Source of the DNA: a virus
DNA: 29,804 nt
Reading direction: 5' to 3' (one strand)
IMG/VR virus record: IMGVR_UViG_3300025476_000007
Location: 1-29,804 of that record
In this document: positions 6,504-12,991 of the stretch, piece by piece
How positions within the stretch are numbered: the first letter of the stretch is position 1
Layout of the letters: each line of letters opens with the position of its first letter
Program-made: the position numbers and the translations under genes
The notes under the pieces: model-generated
What the model was told of the DNA's origin: nothing
What the model saw: the letters and a program-made list of their open reading frames with translations, nothing else
The model's database searches: none

Positions 6504-6706
6504 TTGTTTATCCCCGCTGCTACTGTAAACATTCTGGTTATGACGTTGGTGAACAGCTCTTTCATCTGCTCCTCTGGCATTGCCGGGTAGACAAACTTCG
6601 GCTTCCTCCACCTCCAGCAGTCCGGACATACCAGCTCGTAACCCTTCTCCTTGGCTTTTTCCAGTGCGGGGTTCTCACAGTGGCACTCAGGTTTAATCTC
6701 GATCAT
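6500..6706 (-). CDS. Small Cys-rich (zinc-ribbon-like) protein
   Basis: This 68-residue protein has CHC near residue 8 and CPDCWRWRKPKF near residue 27, a plausible four-ligand zinc site in the N-terminal half. The C-terminal half is helical. GGAGG lies close to the ATG. It overlaps the upstream gene by 14 bp and the downstream gene by 4 bp (ATGA). Function unknown. Confidence 0.72.
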   Translation of the reverse strand: MIEIKPECHCENPALEKAKEKGYELVCPDCWRWRKPKFVYPAMPEEQMKELFTNVITRMFTVAAGINK

Positions 6707-6923
6707 TTTCCTCCAGCTCCTTTATAATCTCCTGTATCCGCATCATACCTTCCTGTTCAGCACATATCTCCTTCACAGTCCTATCCGCAGCTGTATCGCA
6801 GAGGTCCAGGATTTCTTGTTCGATACGACTTTTAAGTGTTCTCCACATAAACTGCTGTATGTGGAGTTCTTTGAGGGTACGATTACAGTCTGACGCAGAA
6901 CCATCGCAACGAGGTATTTTCAT
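6693..6923 (-). CDS. Small helical protein, 76 residues
   Basis: It starts MKIPRCDGSASDCNRTLKEL. Two cysteines near the N terminus are followed by a long charged helix ending in MMRIQEIIKELEENDRD. The ATG at 6923 forms an ATGA overlap with the upstream stop and is chosen over an upstream in-frame ATG at 6983 for that reason. Its end resembles those of the next two upstream genes (MKELEEK, MAELEKK). This hints at a set of diverged duplicates with a helical C terminus. Function unknown. Confidence 0.68.
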   Translation of the reverse strand: MKIPRCDGSASDCNRTLKELHIQQFMWRTLKSRIEQEILDLCDTAADRTVKEICAEQEGMMRIQEIIKELEENDRD

Positions 6924-7129
6924 TTTTCTTCCAGTTCTTTCATCTTCATTTCTATCCAATTTAGAGCATCGTCCCATCCCCATCGTTGGTCACAGGTAAA
7001 ATAAGTATTGTTTGGAACATCTGTAAGGACATCTTTTGAGTTTGTGGTTGTAAGGATTCGCTTCAACTCAGTCCATCTATCATACATCTCTCGATATCTA
7101 AGTTCATAATCTACCGTGGGAAGTTTCAT
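6920..7129 (-). CDS. Small protein with a Trp-rich helix, 69 residues
   Basis: The sequence runs MKLPTVDYELRYREMYDRWT ... WGWDDALNWIEMKMKELEEK. It is coupled at both ends by ATGA overlaps. The closing phrase (WDDALNWIEMKMKELEE) is reminiscent of many phage small proteins with a GW.DALN-type helix, but no function is known. It probably belongs to a locally duplicated set with the genes at 6693 and 7126. Confidence 0.7.
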   Translation of the reverse strand: MKLPTVDYELRYREMYDRWTELKRILTTTNSKDVLTDVPNNTYFTCDQRWGWDDALNWIEMKMKELEEK

Positions 7130-7338
7130 TTCTTCTCCAGTTCAGCCATCTCATTTAAAATATCCTGTAAAGCATTTCCATAGCCAGCTAGAAAATCTAG
7201 TATCACTGACGGTTTTTCATCTAATATTGGTACCTCATTCTCAACATACTTCCTCAATTTATTCCATCTTTCTTCTGAGGTCATGACTCTATCTTCAGGA
7301 TAAAATTCATCCACATCATGATAACCTTTCCGTATCAT
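7126..7338 (-). CDS. Small helical protein, 70 residues
   Basis: It starts MIRKGYHDVDEFYPEDRVMT and ends in a helix with YGNALQDILNEMAELEKK. The ATG at 7338 is set by a TAATG overlap with the upstream stop and by GGAG 9 nt before it; an upstream start at 7395 would overlap the neighbour by 58 bp. It resembles its neighbour at 6920 in layout (charged N terminus, helix with NALQ/DALN, ELEEK-like end). Function unknown. Confidence 0.7.
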   Translation of the reverse strand: MIRKGYHDVDEFYPEDRVMTSEERWNKLRKYVENEVPILDEKPSVILDFLAGYGNALQDILNEMAELEKK

Positions 7339-7538
7339 TATTTGTCTCCTGTTTGACGATAAATCCACACCAGCTCCCTGATGTACATGGTACATTCATT
7401 ATGTAAAAACTCATAAGCCCATGCCCTAGTTCCTATTGAGTGATGCCTATCATGATTATGCTGTCTAGCTCGTTTACAGGCGAACTTAATCAGGTCTAGT
7501 ATATAATGGTGTAAGAGTTGAATTTCTTCATTCATCAT
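7338..7538 (-). CDS. Small basic, His-rich protein, 66 residues
   Basis: It begins MMNEEIQLLHHYILDLIKFA, followed by CKRARQHNHDRHHSIGTR and a helix ending IYRQTGDK. It has an overall layout like the gene at 8236 (helix, R-rich middle, then REL/KQL..IYR). This suggests the two may be distant duplicates. GAGGG precedes the start. It overlaps the upstream gene by 11 bp. Function unknown. Confidence 0.7.
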   Translation of the reverse strand: MMNEEIQLLHHYILDLIKFACKRARQHNHDRHHSIGTRAWAYEFLHNECTMYIRELVWIYRQTGDK

Positions 7539-7704
7539 TCCCTCGCATTTCTATTGCTGTACTTTGCGGCTCAAACCCTTGAAGTTGTCTTAACAACCAA
7601 AGGTCTTGAAGGTAGTTAAAGACATCAGGACCATCACTGGTCTTTGGGATATCCATTCTCATCCAAAAAGGGAACCGCCAAGCACCTGTTGCAGTGAGGT
7701 TCAT
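7528..7704 (-). CDS. Small protein, 58 residues
   Basis: The protein starts MNLTATGAWRFPFWMRMDIP and continues KTSDGPDVFNYLQDLWLLRQ. The ATG at 7704 forms an ATGA overlap with the stop of the upstream gene, and a GGAG lies before it. It fills what would otherwise be the only gap in this run of coupled genes. Aromatic-rich N terminus and helical middle; no known family. Confidence 0.72.
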   Translation of the reverse strand: MNLTATGAWRFPFWMRMDIPKTSDGPDVFNYLQDLWLLRQLQGFEPQSTAIEMRGNDE

Positions 7705-7937
7705 TTGTTCTCCTTACCTTGCAATTCATAAAGATGCGTTATCAGGGGGCGTAGGTTGTTGAGGGCTAAATCTATACGGGCAATATCTGTTATCGCCCTA
7801 TGTTTTATAGTGGCAGTTCCCACCAGTGGCTCATTTATAACTTCATACAAATCTGCAACAGCATTACCTATGATAAGGAAGTTGGCATTGATGGTGGTTA
7901 TCTCGTCGTCCGTTAGGATATACTGAGGGAATGTCAT
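7701..7937 (-). CDS. Small helical protein, 78 residues
   Basis: It starts MTFPQYILTDDEITTINANF and is mostly amphipathic helix, ending HLYELQGKENK. The ATG at 7937 forms an ATGA overlap with the upstream stop and follows GGAG by 8 nt, so it is preferred over the longer frame from 7973. Function unknown. Confidence 0.72.
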   Translation of the reverse strand: MTFPQYILTDDEITTINANFLIIGNAVADLYEVINEPLVGTATIKHRAITDIARIDLALNNLRPLITHLYELQGKENK

Positions 7938-8101
7938 AATTCGCTCCATATTGGTTTTTGAATAGGCTGCCATGACTCACACCAGGATTCCCGTGTTCTC
8001 AAAACACCCCGCCCCAAAGCACACTTCACCAGACACTTCTTTTCGGTGGCGAGGGAATACTTACAACTACCGCAACTCTCACCTGGTTTGGGGCAGGACA
8101 T
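7934..8101 (-). CDS. Four-cysteine motif protein, 55 residues
   Basis: Almost the whole protein is the motif: CGSCKY, a Cys pair in KKCLVKC, then RESWCESWQP. This is the minimal version of the C-x2-C ... C ... W-C-x2-W signature repeated in the window. The ATG at 8101 has GGAGG at 5 nt. It overlaps the upstream gene by 23 bp and the downstream gene by 4 bp. A HiPIP-like or zinc-binding fold is inferred only from the cysteine spacing. Confidence 0.78.
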   Translation of the reverse strand: MSCPKPGESCGSCKYSLATEKKCLVKCALGRGVLRTRESWCESWQPIQKPIWSEL

Positions 8102-8267
8102 TTTTACCTCCATCCTTAAATAGCTCCATATGATTACATACGGTGCATGTGGCCCCCAGGAACTTACCTCCAGTGGGCTTACATAGGTTGTGAACCCTGA
8201 GTTTAGGGCCATAGGTTTTGTCCTGATAGCCATGGCTACAGGTGCATTTTTTTATTACTGTCGGCAT
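8079..8267 (-). CDS. Small zinc-ribbon-like protein, 62 residues
   Basis: Cysteines lie in KKCTCSHGY, HNLCKP and ATCTVCNH, with several histidines. A C-x-C ... C-x2-C zinc ribbon is plausible. GGAGGG stands about 8 nt before the ATG. It overlaps both neighbours (32 and 23 bp). The function is unknown; such ribbons commonly bind nucleic acid or proteins. Confidence 0.72.
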   Translation of the reverse strand: MPTVIKKCTCSHGYQDKTYGPKLRVHNLCKPTGGKFLGATCTVCNHMELFKDGGKNVLPQTR

Positions 8268-8439
8268 TTAGTTTCCCTCCGTTAACGCGGTAGATGTAAG
8301 TGAGCTGTTTGAGAATGGGGCTTAAGGCCCAATAAACATCCCCACTACGAGTTTGCCTTGCTGCCATTGCTACTCTTTTAATAAGCCCCAGGATATCAGT
8401 CCTGATGAGGAGCAAGTCATAATTCAGGTGCCCTGTCAT
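8236..8439 (-). CDS. Small helical protein, 67 residues
   Basis: It starts MTGHLNYDLLLIRTDILGLI with two helical stretches and a basic middle (MAARQTRSGDVYW), then ILKQLTYIYRVNGGK. The start is set by an ATGA overlap with the upstream gene. Its middle and end resemble the gene at 7338. Function unknown. Confidence 0.68.
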   Translation of the reverse strand: MTGHLNYDLLLIRTDILGLIKRVAMAARQTRSGDVYWALSPILKQLTYIYRVNGGKLNADSNKKMHL

Positions 8440-8744
8440 AGCGGCTCCAGTCCGAATCCCCCCATACCACAAGGCTGAGGCAGCTCCTCGGCATACCAAC
8501 CGTCCAAGGGGAGCAGGTGCCTGGTTGGAGGCTTATTGTTGTCAACGATAAGCTGAATTATGTGATTGTAATCACTGAGACTAAGGGTTCTGGGGAAGAT
8601 CGGGGTTAGGTCGTTCTCAAGGCCCTTAACCCCATCATGGAAGACAGTCGTGTGTTGCGCTGCCCAAACCGCCCACAGGAGGGAACCTTTTGTAGTCTGA
8701 ACATATTGATAGTCTACTTCAGGGTAATTCCATTTTTGTATCAT
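8436..8744 (-). CDS. Hypothetical protein, 102 residues
   Basis: It begins MIQKWNYPEVDYQYVQTTKG, contains SLLWAVWAAQHTTVFHDGVK and ends with the Gly/Pro-rich CGMGGFGLEPL. The ATG at 8744 forms an ATGA overlap with the upstream stop and has GGAGGAG before it. No family is recognised. Confidence 0.72.
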   Translation of the reverse strand: MIQKWNYPEVDYQYVQTTKGSLLWAVWAAQHTTVFHDGVKGLENDLTPIFPRTLSLSDYNHIIQLIVDNNKPPTRHLLPLDGWYAEELPQPCGMGGFGLEPL

Positions 8745-9124
8745 TTCTCCTCCCATCTCGAGCACCACCAGTCAGGGGTGTGGCGTACTGCATGAGGATC
8801 ATAATGACAGTCAATGTTTTTGTAGTCGTTTATTGGTGTCCCCCATTTACAACTATCACAGACTCGCTCCCGAGGTTCAGGTATCTTCTCCAGGGGAGAC
8901 GTTTCAAGGACTGCAATCCTAATGTTGCACTGATTCACCCTGTCGGTTAGCATTATCACTGTGTCCTCGAGCCGCTTCAATCTCTCTGCCCTGGCCCAGA
9001 CTTCCTCACATTCAGCCCAGTCTGGATCAGACAAGGGAAACGTAGTTGAGGAATTAAGGGACTCTTTGGCAACAAACTGCCTCCCATATTCATCACGGAC
9101 AAATTTGCCTTCCTTAATCGACAT
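8741..9124 (-). CDS. Coiled-coil protein with a C-terminal four-cysteine motif
   Basis: This 127-residue protein starts MSIKEGKFVRDEYGRQFVAK. Residues about 35-85 form a coiled coil (ERLKRLEDTVIMLTDRVNQC, then IRIAVLE). The C terminus carries CDSCKWG, a Cys in NIDCHYDP and DWWCSRWEE, one of the clearest copies of the repeated signature. GGAGGGAGG precedes the ATG. The coiled coil suggests an oligomer that presents the Cys domain. It overlaps the neighbours by 11 and 4 bp. Confidence 0.8.
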   Translation of the reverse strand: MSIKEGKFVRDEYGRQFVAKESLNSSTTFPLSDPDWAECEEVWARAERLKRLEDTVIMLTDRVNQCNIRIAVLETSPLEKIPEPRERVCDSCKWGTPINDYKNIDCHYDPHAVRHTPDWWCSRWEEK

Positions 9125-9389
9125 TGCCTCCCTCCTTCCGCTCCTCTGCTTCTCTATCCATTCTGTCCTTAGTTCGAAGCAGGACATAGATGTCTACCAA
9201 CTTCTGAGGCATGACATTCGCCATGTAAGGCTCACCGGGGATTTCGAAAAGCCAGTTGCCATTTGAACAATAGGATGTTGGTTCATAGATGAGGCCTGTT
9301 GCATGTCTGCATTGGTCCCCATCGCGGCAAGGATCGTTCCATATGCAGCTTTTGCAGTTGACATCTGCCAGTTTGGTAACGTAGTTCAT
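9114..9389 (-). CDS. Four-cysteine motif protein, 91 residues
   Basis: The N terminus carries CKSCIWNDPC, DQCRHATG and SYCSNGNWLF, the repeated Cys signature with one additional Cys. The rest is a basic/acidic helix ending in EERKEGGNVD. The ATG at 9389 has AAAGGAGA at good spacing; the longer frame to 9443 lacks one. Function unknown. Confidence 0.78.
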   Translation of the reverse strand: MNYVTKLADVNCKSCIWNDPCRDGDQCRHATGLIYEPTSYCSNGNWLFEIPGEPYMANVMPQKLVDIYVLLRTKDRMDREAEERKEGGNVD

Positions 9390-9400
9390 GCTGCTCTCCT

Positions 9401-9688
9401 TTAGTCCTTTGGTGGCAAAAGATCTGCTTCCATCCACCGGCAAATCATCTCAACGCAGTCTTGGAAGCCACGATTATAAGTGTCGTTGTCTGGATTAATC
9501 GGGGTATCATTTAACCCAGATCCCTTTCGCTGAAGGTGTTGCATCCAGTCTTGAAGTCTAGTCCAGCGGATTCCATATTCGCTCATTTTCTCTCTCTCCT
9601 TTGGCAGGCAAAAATGGCCCGCCGGTTCACCGTCGATTGCTTGATTGTTCCATGGCTGGTTACAAACCTTACACCAGTCTCGAATCAT
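9401..9688 (-). CDS. Small protein with N-terminal Cys cluster, 95 residues
   Basis: MIRDWCKVCNQPWNNQAIDG is followed by AGHFC, giving C-x2-C ... H-x2-C, a likely single zinc site. The C-terminal half contains RLQDWMQHLQRK and NRGFQDCVEMICRWM, in the style of phage proteins with a Y.rGf.D...mi..wl helix. AAAGGAGA precedes the ATG. It overlaps the membrane gene upstream by 20 bp. Confidence 0.75.
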   Translation of the reverse strand: MIRDWCKVCNQPWNNQAIDGEPAGHFCLPKEREKMSEYGIRWTRLQDWMQHLQRKGSGLNDTPINPDNDTYNRGFQDCVEMICRWMEADLLPPKD

Positions 9689-9791
9689 TCTGATTCTCCT
9701 TTATTGTTAAATAGATACACAGTCCCCCTAGACACAGTCCCAATAGGAAACCAACAAGGAATGTGATGAAGGGTGTTATAAGCTGAGTCAT
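9669..9791 (-). CDS. 40-residue membrane protein
   Basis: The protein starts MTQLITPFITFLVGFLLGLC and goes on LGGLCIYLTI, then a polar tail KENQNDSRLV. Residues about 7-30 form one long Gly-rich transmembrane segment with a short outside start and a polar cytoplasmic tail. The ATG at 9791 forms an ATGA overlap with the upstream stop, which supports it strongly. A tiny holin-like or host-takeover membrane peptide is possible, but no lysis gene lies beside it. Confidence 0.75.
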   Translation of the reverse strand: MTQLITPFITFLVGFLLGLCLGGLCIYLTIKENQNDSRLV

Positions 9792-10021
9792 GGTGTTCCC
9801 TCTACCTTGGCCGGAGTTACAATGTTCCGAAGCTCGTTGAGTTTGAGGAGAGCCTGGCCTACATCAATCGGTTCCTCCCGAAGCAGGTGATCCAGCTCAT
9901 CAACCATCCCGAGGTGCTGAAGCCAAAACCCCTGAAAGAAAATCTGAAGTCTATTCCTCTCCACCATCAGCCCTTTTACCTTCTTTCGATACTGAATTGT
10001 TTTGTCTTTCTTTCCGGACAT
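9788..10021 (-). CDS. Small helical protein, 77 residues
   Basis: It begins with the basic stretch MSGKKDKTIQYRKKVKGLMV, followed by an aromatic helix (FFQGFWLQHLGMVDELDHLL) and a final helix. AAGGAG stands 9 nt before the ATG. It overlaps the upstream gene by 71 bp, one of the longest overlaps here. Function unknown. Confidence 0.68.
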   Translation of the reverse strand: MSGKKDKTIQYRKKVKGLMVERNRLQIFFQGFWLQHLGMVDELDHLLREEPIDVGQALLKLNELRNIVTPAKVEGTP

Positions 10022-10241
10022 CCTTCATGCTCCTTTCGTATTCGTCCCAAGACTTCATTAAAATCGTGAGGTTGCGAGGTGTGAAGTAGGCTGCATTCTC
10101 AGCCCAGGCCGCGAGATCTTTGAGGCTCTCAAAAACCCTATCAGGCCAGGTTGTCTGGATGAACCAGCCAAGCGATCTAACATAACCCCTCTCGTGTCTT
10201 ATGAGATAGTCCACGAACCTATCGCGTGCTTTTTTGTTCAT
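9951..10241 (-). CDS. Hypothetical helical protein, 96 residues
   Basis: It starts MNKKARDRFVDYLIRHERGY, with several helices and an acidic/basic tail. The start is fixed by an ATGA overlap with the upstream zinc-finger gene. The last 71 bp overlap the next gene in another frame, so the tail is low complexity (SKEGKRADGGEE). No known family. Confidence 0.72.
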   Translation of the reverse strand: MNKKARDRFVDYLIRHERGYVRSLGWFIQTTWPDRVFESLKDLAAWAENAAYFTPRNLTILMKSWDEYERSMKDVRKERQNNSVSKEGKRADGGEE

Positions 10242-10612
10242 GGGTTACTCCATGGGCTGTTCCATCCAAGCTCAATGTTGCAGGAGCGGCAGCAGGTTGT
10301 GGTTTGGTATATAGCCATAAATGGTTCCCCGCAGATTCCGCAGCTCCGCCATTCTCTAATCTTGTTGCGTTTACGCCACTTGTAGACGTAGGAGTTGTCT
10401 CGGCACTTGATGGAGCAAAACTTGTCAGTGAGTCTGTACGCGGGAAAAACCTTACCACAAAGTTTGCAGTTCTGCATCCTGGCCGGCTCGAAGGTTTTTA
10501 ACCGGTATTGGGTGTTGTAGAAGGCTTTTGTGCACTTCTCAGAGCAGTACTTACTCTTCTGTTTGGGTAAACTTGTTCCGCACTGGATACAGGTTTTATT
10601 CTTCTTCATCAT
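10238..10612 (-). CDS. Protein with three tandem zinc-finger units
   Basis: The protein has 124 residues, with three repeats of a C-x2-C ... C-x3-C or C-x2-C unit: CIQCGTSLPKQKSKYCSEKC, CKLCGKVFPAYRLTDKFC and CGICGEPFMAIYQTTTCC. Each looks like a treble-clef zinc finger, and basic linkers (YKWRKRNKIREW) suggest nucleic acid binding. The ATG pair at 10612 follows GAGGAAG. A related two-unit protein is encoded at 14672-15094. HNH nucleases often carry similar zinc knuckles, but no HNH motif is present. Confidence 0.78.
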   Translation of the reverse strand: MMKKNKTCIQCGTSLPKQKSKYCSEKCTKAFYNTQYRLKTFEPARMQNCKLCGKVFPAYRLTDKFCSIKCRDNSYVYKWRKRNKIREWRSCGICGEPFMAIYQTTTCCRSCNIELGWNSPWSNP

Positions 10613-10760
10613 CGTAGTCTTCCTCGTCGTGGCGGTAACTGGCTTCTTCGGCCTCATCTTCTATGCCTAGGCAGCTATAGCAGATGGGAGAACCTAAATC
10701 TTCGTGCCAGTAACCGCCATAGTGAAAAATTTCATTGCATTTCCCGCATATTAGTTTCAT
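10596..10760 (-). CDS. Zinc-ribbon protein with acidic tail, 54 residues
   Basis: The sequence begins MKLICGKCNEIFHYGGYWHE and continues to PICYSCLG, a clear C-x2-C ... C-x2-C ribbon. It then ends in a run of acidic residues (DEEDYDDEEE). The ATG overlaps the upstream stop by 1 nt (TGATG). It overlaps the downstream zinc-finger gene by 17 bp. The acidic tail could mimic nucleic acid or bind a basic partner, possibly the product of the next gene. That is inference. Confidence 0.75.
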   Translation of the reverse strand: MKLICGKCNEIFHYGGYWHEDLGSPICYSCLGIEDEAEEASYRHDEEDYDDEEE

Positions 10761-11047
10761 CAGAAAGGTATCTCCTCTCCTCTGTCATTATACTCTCGGT
10801 AGTCCGGCCCCGGATCGTGTGTATCGTAACGTGGGGAATCTTCTTTCTTAACCTCTTTCTCCTTCTTTGACAGAGCTTGAAAATTCATCGTGTGTGTGGG
10901 AGACTTCTCACCTAATGGATTTTTGTTCACTAAGATGAGGACTTTAACTCCTCCCCATGTCCCAGTGAAGTAAGTGTCTCCAGCCTTGCTCACGTTCTCC
11001 CAGAGCCCACAAATATGCAGGATCGGGGCATCATTTTCATACGGCAT
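10760..11047 (-). CDS. Small conserved phage protein, 95 residues
   Basis: The N-terminal 55 residues (ILHICGLWENVSKAGDTYFT, then GGVKVLILVNKN) have the LW.N.SK.G..YF.G......l.NKN pattern, which I recall from small beta-rich phage proteins near replication genes. The C-terminal part is charged and disordered. AAGGAG precedes the ATG. A single-strand-binding or replication accessory role would fit the OB-like strand pattern and the location below dnaB, but this is unproven. Confidence 0.72.
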   Translation of the reverse strand: MPYENDAPILHICGLWENVSKAGDTYFTGTWGGVKVLILVNKNPLGEKSPTHTMNFQALSKKEKEVKKEDSPRYDTHDPGPDYREYNDRGEEIPF

Positions 11048-11060
11048 TTCAATTCTCCTT

Positions 11061-11528
11061 TTAACTAAACCAGTTACCTATTGAATCGTATCTTCTCACA
11101 GGACATTCAGACAACACCGCATAGAAGTCCTTTAGTGAATAAAACCTTCCATACTCATCCCTTATCGGTTTGCCCCTTGTAGACAAATTTTCCAGAATCG
11201 AGGGACACATTGCCCAGTTGAAAGAAGAGCAGGATTTGATCCCCGTCTTTTTCATAGGGCTGCTCTTGTTGAAACCCAGCTCTCTTCCGGCAGATGAGTC
11301 ATCAAGTTTTTCTACATCTTTGAGGTGAGGTTTTCCGCACTCAGGGCACGCATTATACCAACCAGCATCTCCCCTGCCGTTAAGTTCTTCGACTCCACCT
11401 ATATAAAGCGTCACCCCACAGTCCCAACACCAGATACCGGCAGCCGAGCGTTTGCCTATGTGGATAGTTGGATCAGCATAATCAAAGTCTTCTTCCTTTG
11501 CAGACGCCAAATAGAAATTAGTTCCCAT
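11061..11528 (-). CDS. Conserved phage protein (MGTNFYL...HIGKRSAAG type)
   Basis: This protein has 155 residues. The start MGTNFYLASAKEEDFDYADP, followed by IHIGKRSAAGIWCWDCG, matches a recurrent phage family beginning MGTNYY... with a conserved HIGK(S/R)SAG segment. Cysteines in WCWDC and CPECGK probably bind zinc. C-terminal residues resemble the family's FSLKDFY-like end. AAGGAGG precedes the ATG, which comes just after the helicase stop. The family's biochemical role is not known to me. Confidence 0.82.
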   Translation of the reverse strand: MGTNFYLASAKEEDFDYADPTIHIGKRSAAGIWCWDCGVTLYIGGVEELNGRGDAGWYNACPECGKPHLKDVEKLDDSSAGRELGFNKSSPMKKTGIKSCSSFNWAMCPSILENLSTRGKPIRDEYGRFYSLKDFYAVLSECPVRRYDSIGNWFS

Positions 11529-11529
11529 G

Positions 11530-12990
11530 TTATTCCTCCTTGTGAATAGTATCTATGCTGGAAAACGATGCAGTTTCAGGGGTCCAAAATAGTTGGATAG
11601 AATCTATTGGACCATTTCGATTCTTCAAGATTCTTAGGTGTCCGTGGTTTTTGTCGGCAATACTTTCAGAATCCACATACTTCCTCCATAACCCTAAGAC
11701 AACATCTGCGTTTTCCTCAATACTGCCAGATTCTCTTAGATCGCTAAGTCTAGGTTTTCTTTGTGATACCGGCCTCCCCTCTATATTTCTATTGAGCTGA
11801 GACAAAAGAATAATTGTGATCTGGAGACGTTTAGCAAGTTCCTTTAGTTGGTTGGTATAACTCGCTAATTGTCTGTGCCTTGACTCAAATCTCTTTGTGT
11901 CTGATGATCCCATGATCTGGAGGTGATCTATAATGACAACTCGAACAGTCTCTTTCGGCTTTTCTTCTTGAAATTTTTTCAGCCTTGCCTCAACAGCGTC
12001 GGGCGTTAGGTTCTTGTCTACAATCCAAAACAAGTCTTTGTCCTTGTTTATTCTATCGTACATGGAGGCAACCTGATATTCGGTTACATCCCCGGATCTC
12101 AGTTTATTTAAATTAATCCCGGTTTGTTTACTGATGATTCTGTGAATTATCTCATCCCGGTTCATTTCAAATGAGAAAAAAACAACAACATTACTACGAT
12201 CTGAAATCCATCTACCAATGTCTAAGGCAAAGGCCGTCTTACCCATACCCGGGCGCCCTGCCAGAATAATGAGATTACCCGGGAAAAATCCCCCTAGAAT
12301 GTGGTCCAAATCCCCGAATCCAGAGTTTACCGAGAAAGACTGATATTCGCCTCTTCTCTTTTCATCAATAAGGTCCACAGTTTGTTTGGCTATGTCCTTG
12401 TAGAAGACATGGGGGGACTCATCCTTGTTGGGTTCTGACAACTTGGCAATGAGATATTGAGCATATTTAATAATCTTCTTGGGGGTATCTAGGTTCCATG
12501 TTTCCATTGCTATGTTATAAATGTTTTCTACAGCATAGATAGCCGTCCTTTTGGTGTGTAACTCCTGTAACTCATAAAGTATTTCGAAATAATAGTCATC
12601 GAAGTCCAACCCCCAGTATTCGAACTTGAAGGTTAAAGGACAGGCGCCCTTCTGGACATACTCCTGTAGGGCTGAGTTGTTAAACCGTCCCCCCATGTCC
12701 GTATTAATATCAGTCCAGAAACCTAATACCTGCAACTGAGATTGAACCGCCGACAATGATGGTATTTTGTCTTTAGAGTGGAGTGTTTTGTAAACCTGTA
12801 ACAACTTTTGATTTCGCTCCTTGAAAAACATATTCGGATTAATTTCATCCAGCACCCTGATAAGTTCCTTGGCCTCGTCAACCTTCTTAGCCTCCTCCAC
12901 CAACCATAGCGGTAGTCCTAGTATTTCCATCTCTCTTCTAGGGTTCACATTGGCTGCAATGCTATCCCCCGGTCCTTGGTAAAGTTTCAT
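11530..12990 (-). CDS. dnaB: Replicative DNA helicase, DnaB-like
   Basis: The protein has 486 residues, of typical length for DnaB. It should unwind DNA 5'-3' as a hexamer at the phage fork. The C-terminal RecA-like domain has Walker A GRPGMGKTA (about residues 243-252), SFEM, Walker B VVIIDHLQIM, LLSQLNR and RKPRLSDLRESGSIEENAD with the arginine-finger region. The N-terminal domain is divergent from cellular DnaB. The ATG at 12990 follows GAGGAAG and starts 1 nt after the initiator's stop. Initiator followed by helicase is the usual phage replication pair, and the iteron array lies inside the upstream gene. Confidence 0.95.
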   Translation of the reverse strand: MKLYQGPGDSIAANVNPRREMEILGLPLWLVEEAKKVDEAKELIRVLDEINPNMFFKERNQKLLQVYKTLHSKDKIPSLSAVQSQLQVLGFWTDINTDMGGRFNNSALQEYVQKGACPLTFKFEYWGLDFDDYYFEILYELQELHTKRTAIYAVENIYNIAMETWNLDTPKKIIKYAQYLIAKLSEPNKDESPHVFYKDIAKQTVDLIDEKRRGEYQSFSVNSGFGDLDHILGGFFPGNLIILAGRPGMGKTAFALDIGRWISDRSNVVVFFSFEMNRDEIIHRIISKQTGINLNKLRSGDVTEYQVASMYDRINKDKDLFWIVDKNLTPDAVEARLKKFQEEKPKETVRVVIIDHLQIMGSSDTKRFESRHRQLASYTNQLKELAKRLQITIILLSQLNRNIEGRPVSQRKPRLSDLRESGSIEENADVVLGLWRKYVDSESIADKNHGHLRILKNRNGPIDSIQLFWTPETASFSSIDTIHKEE

Positions 12991-12991
12991 C

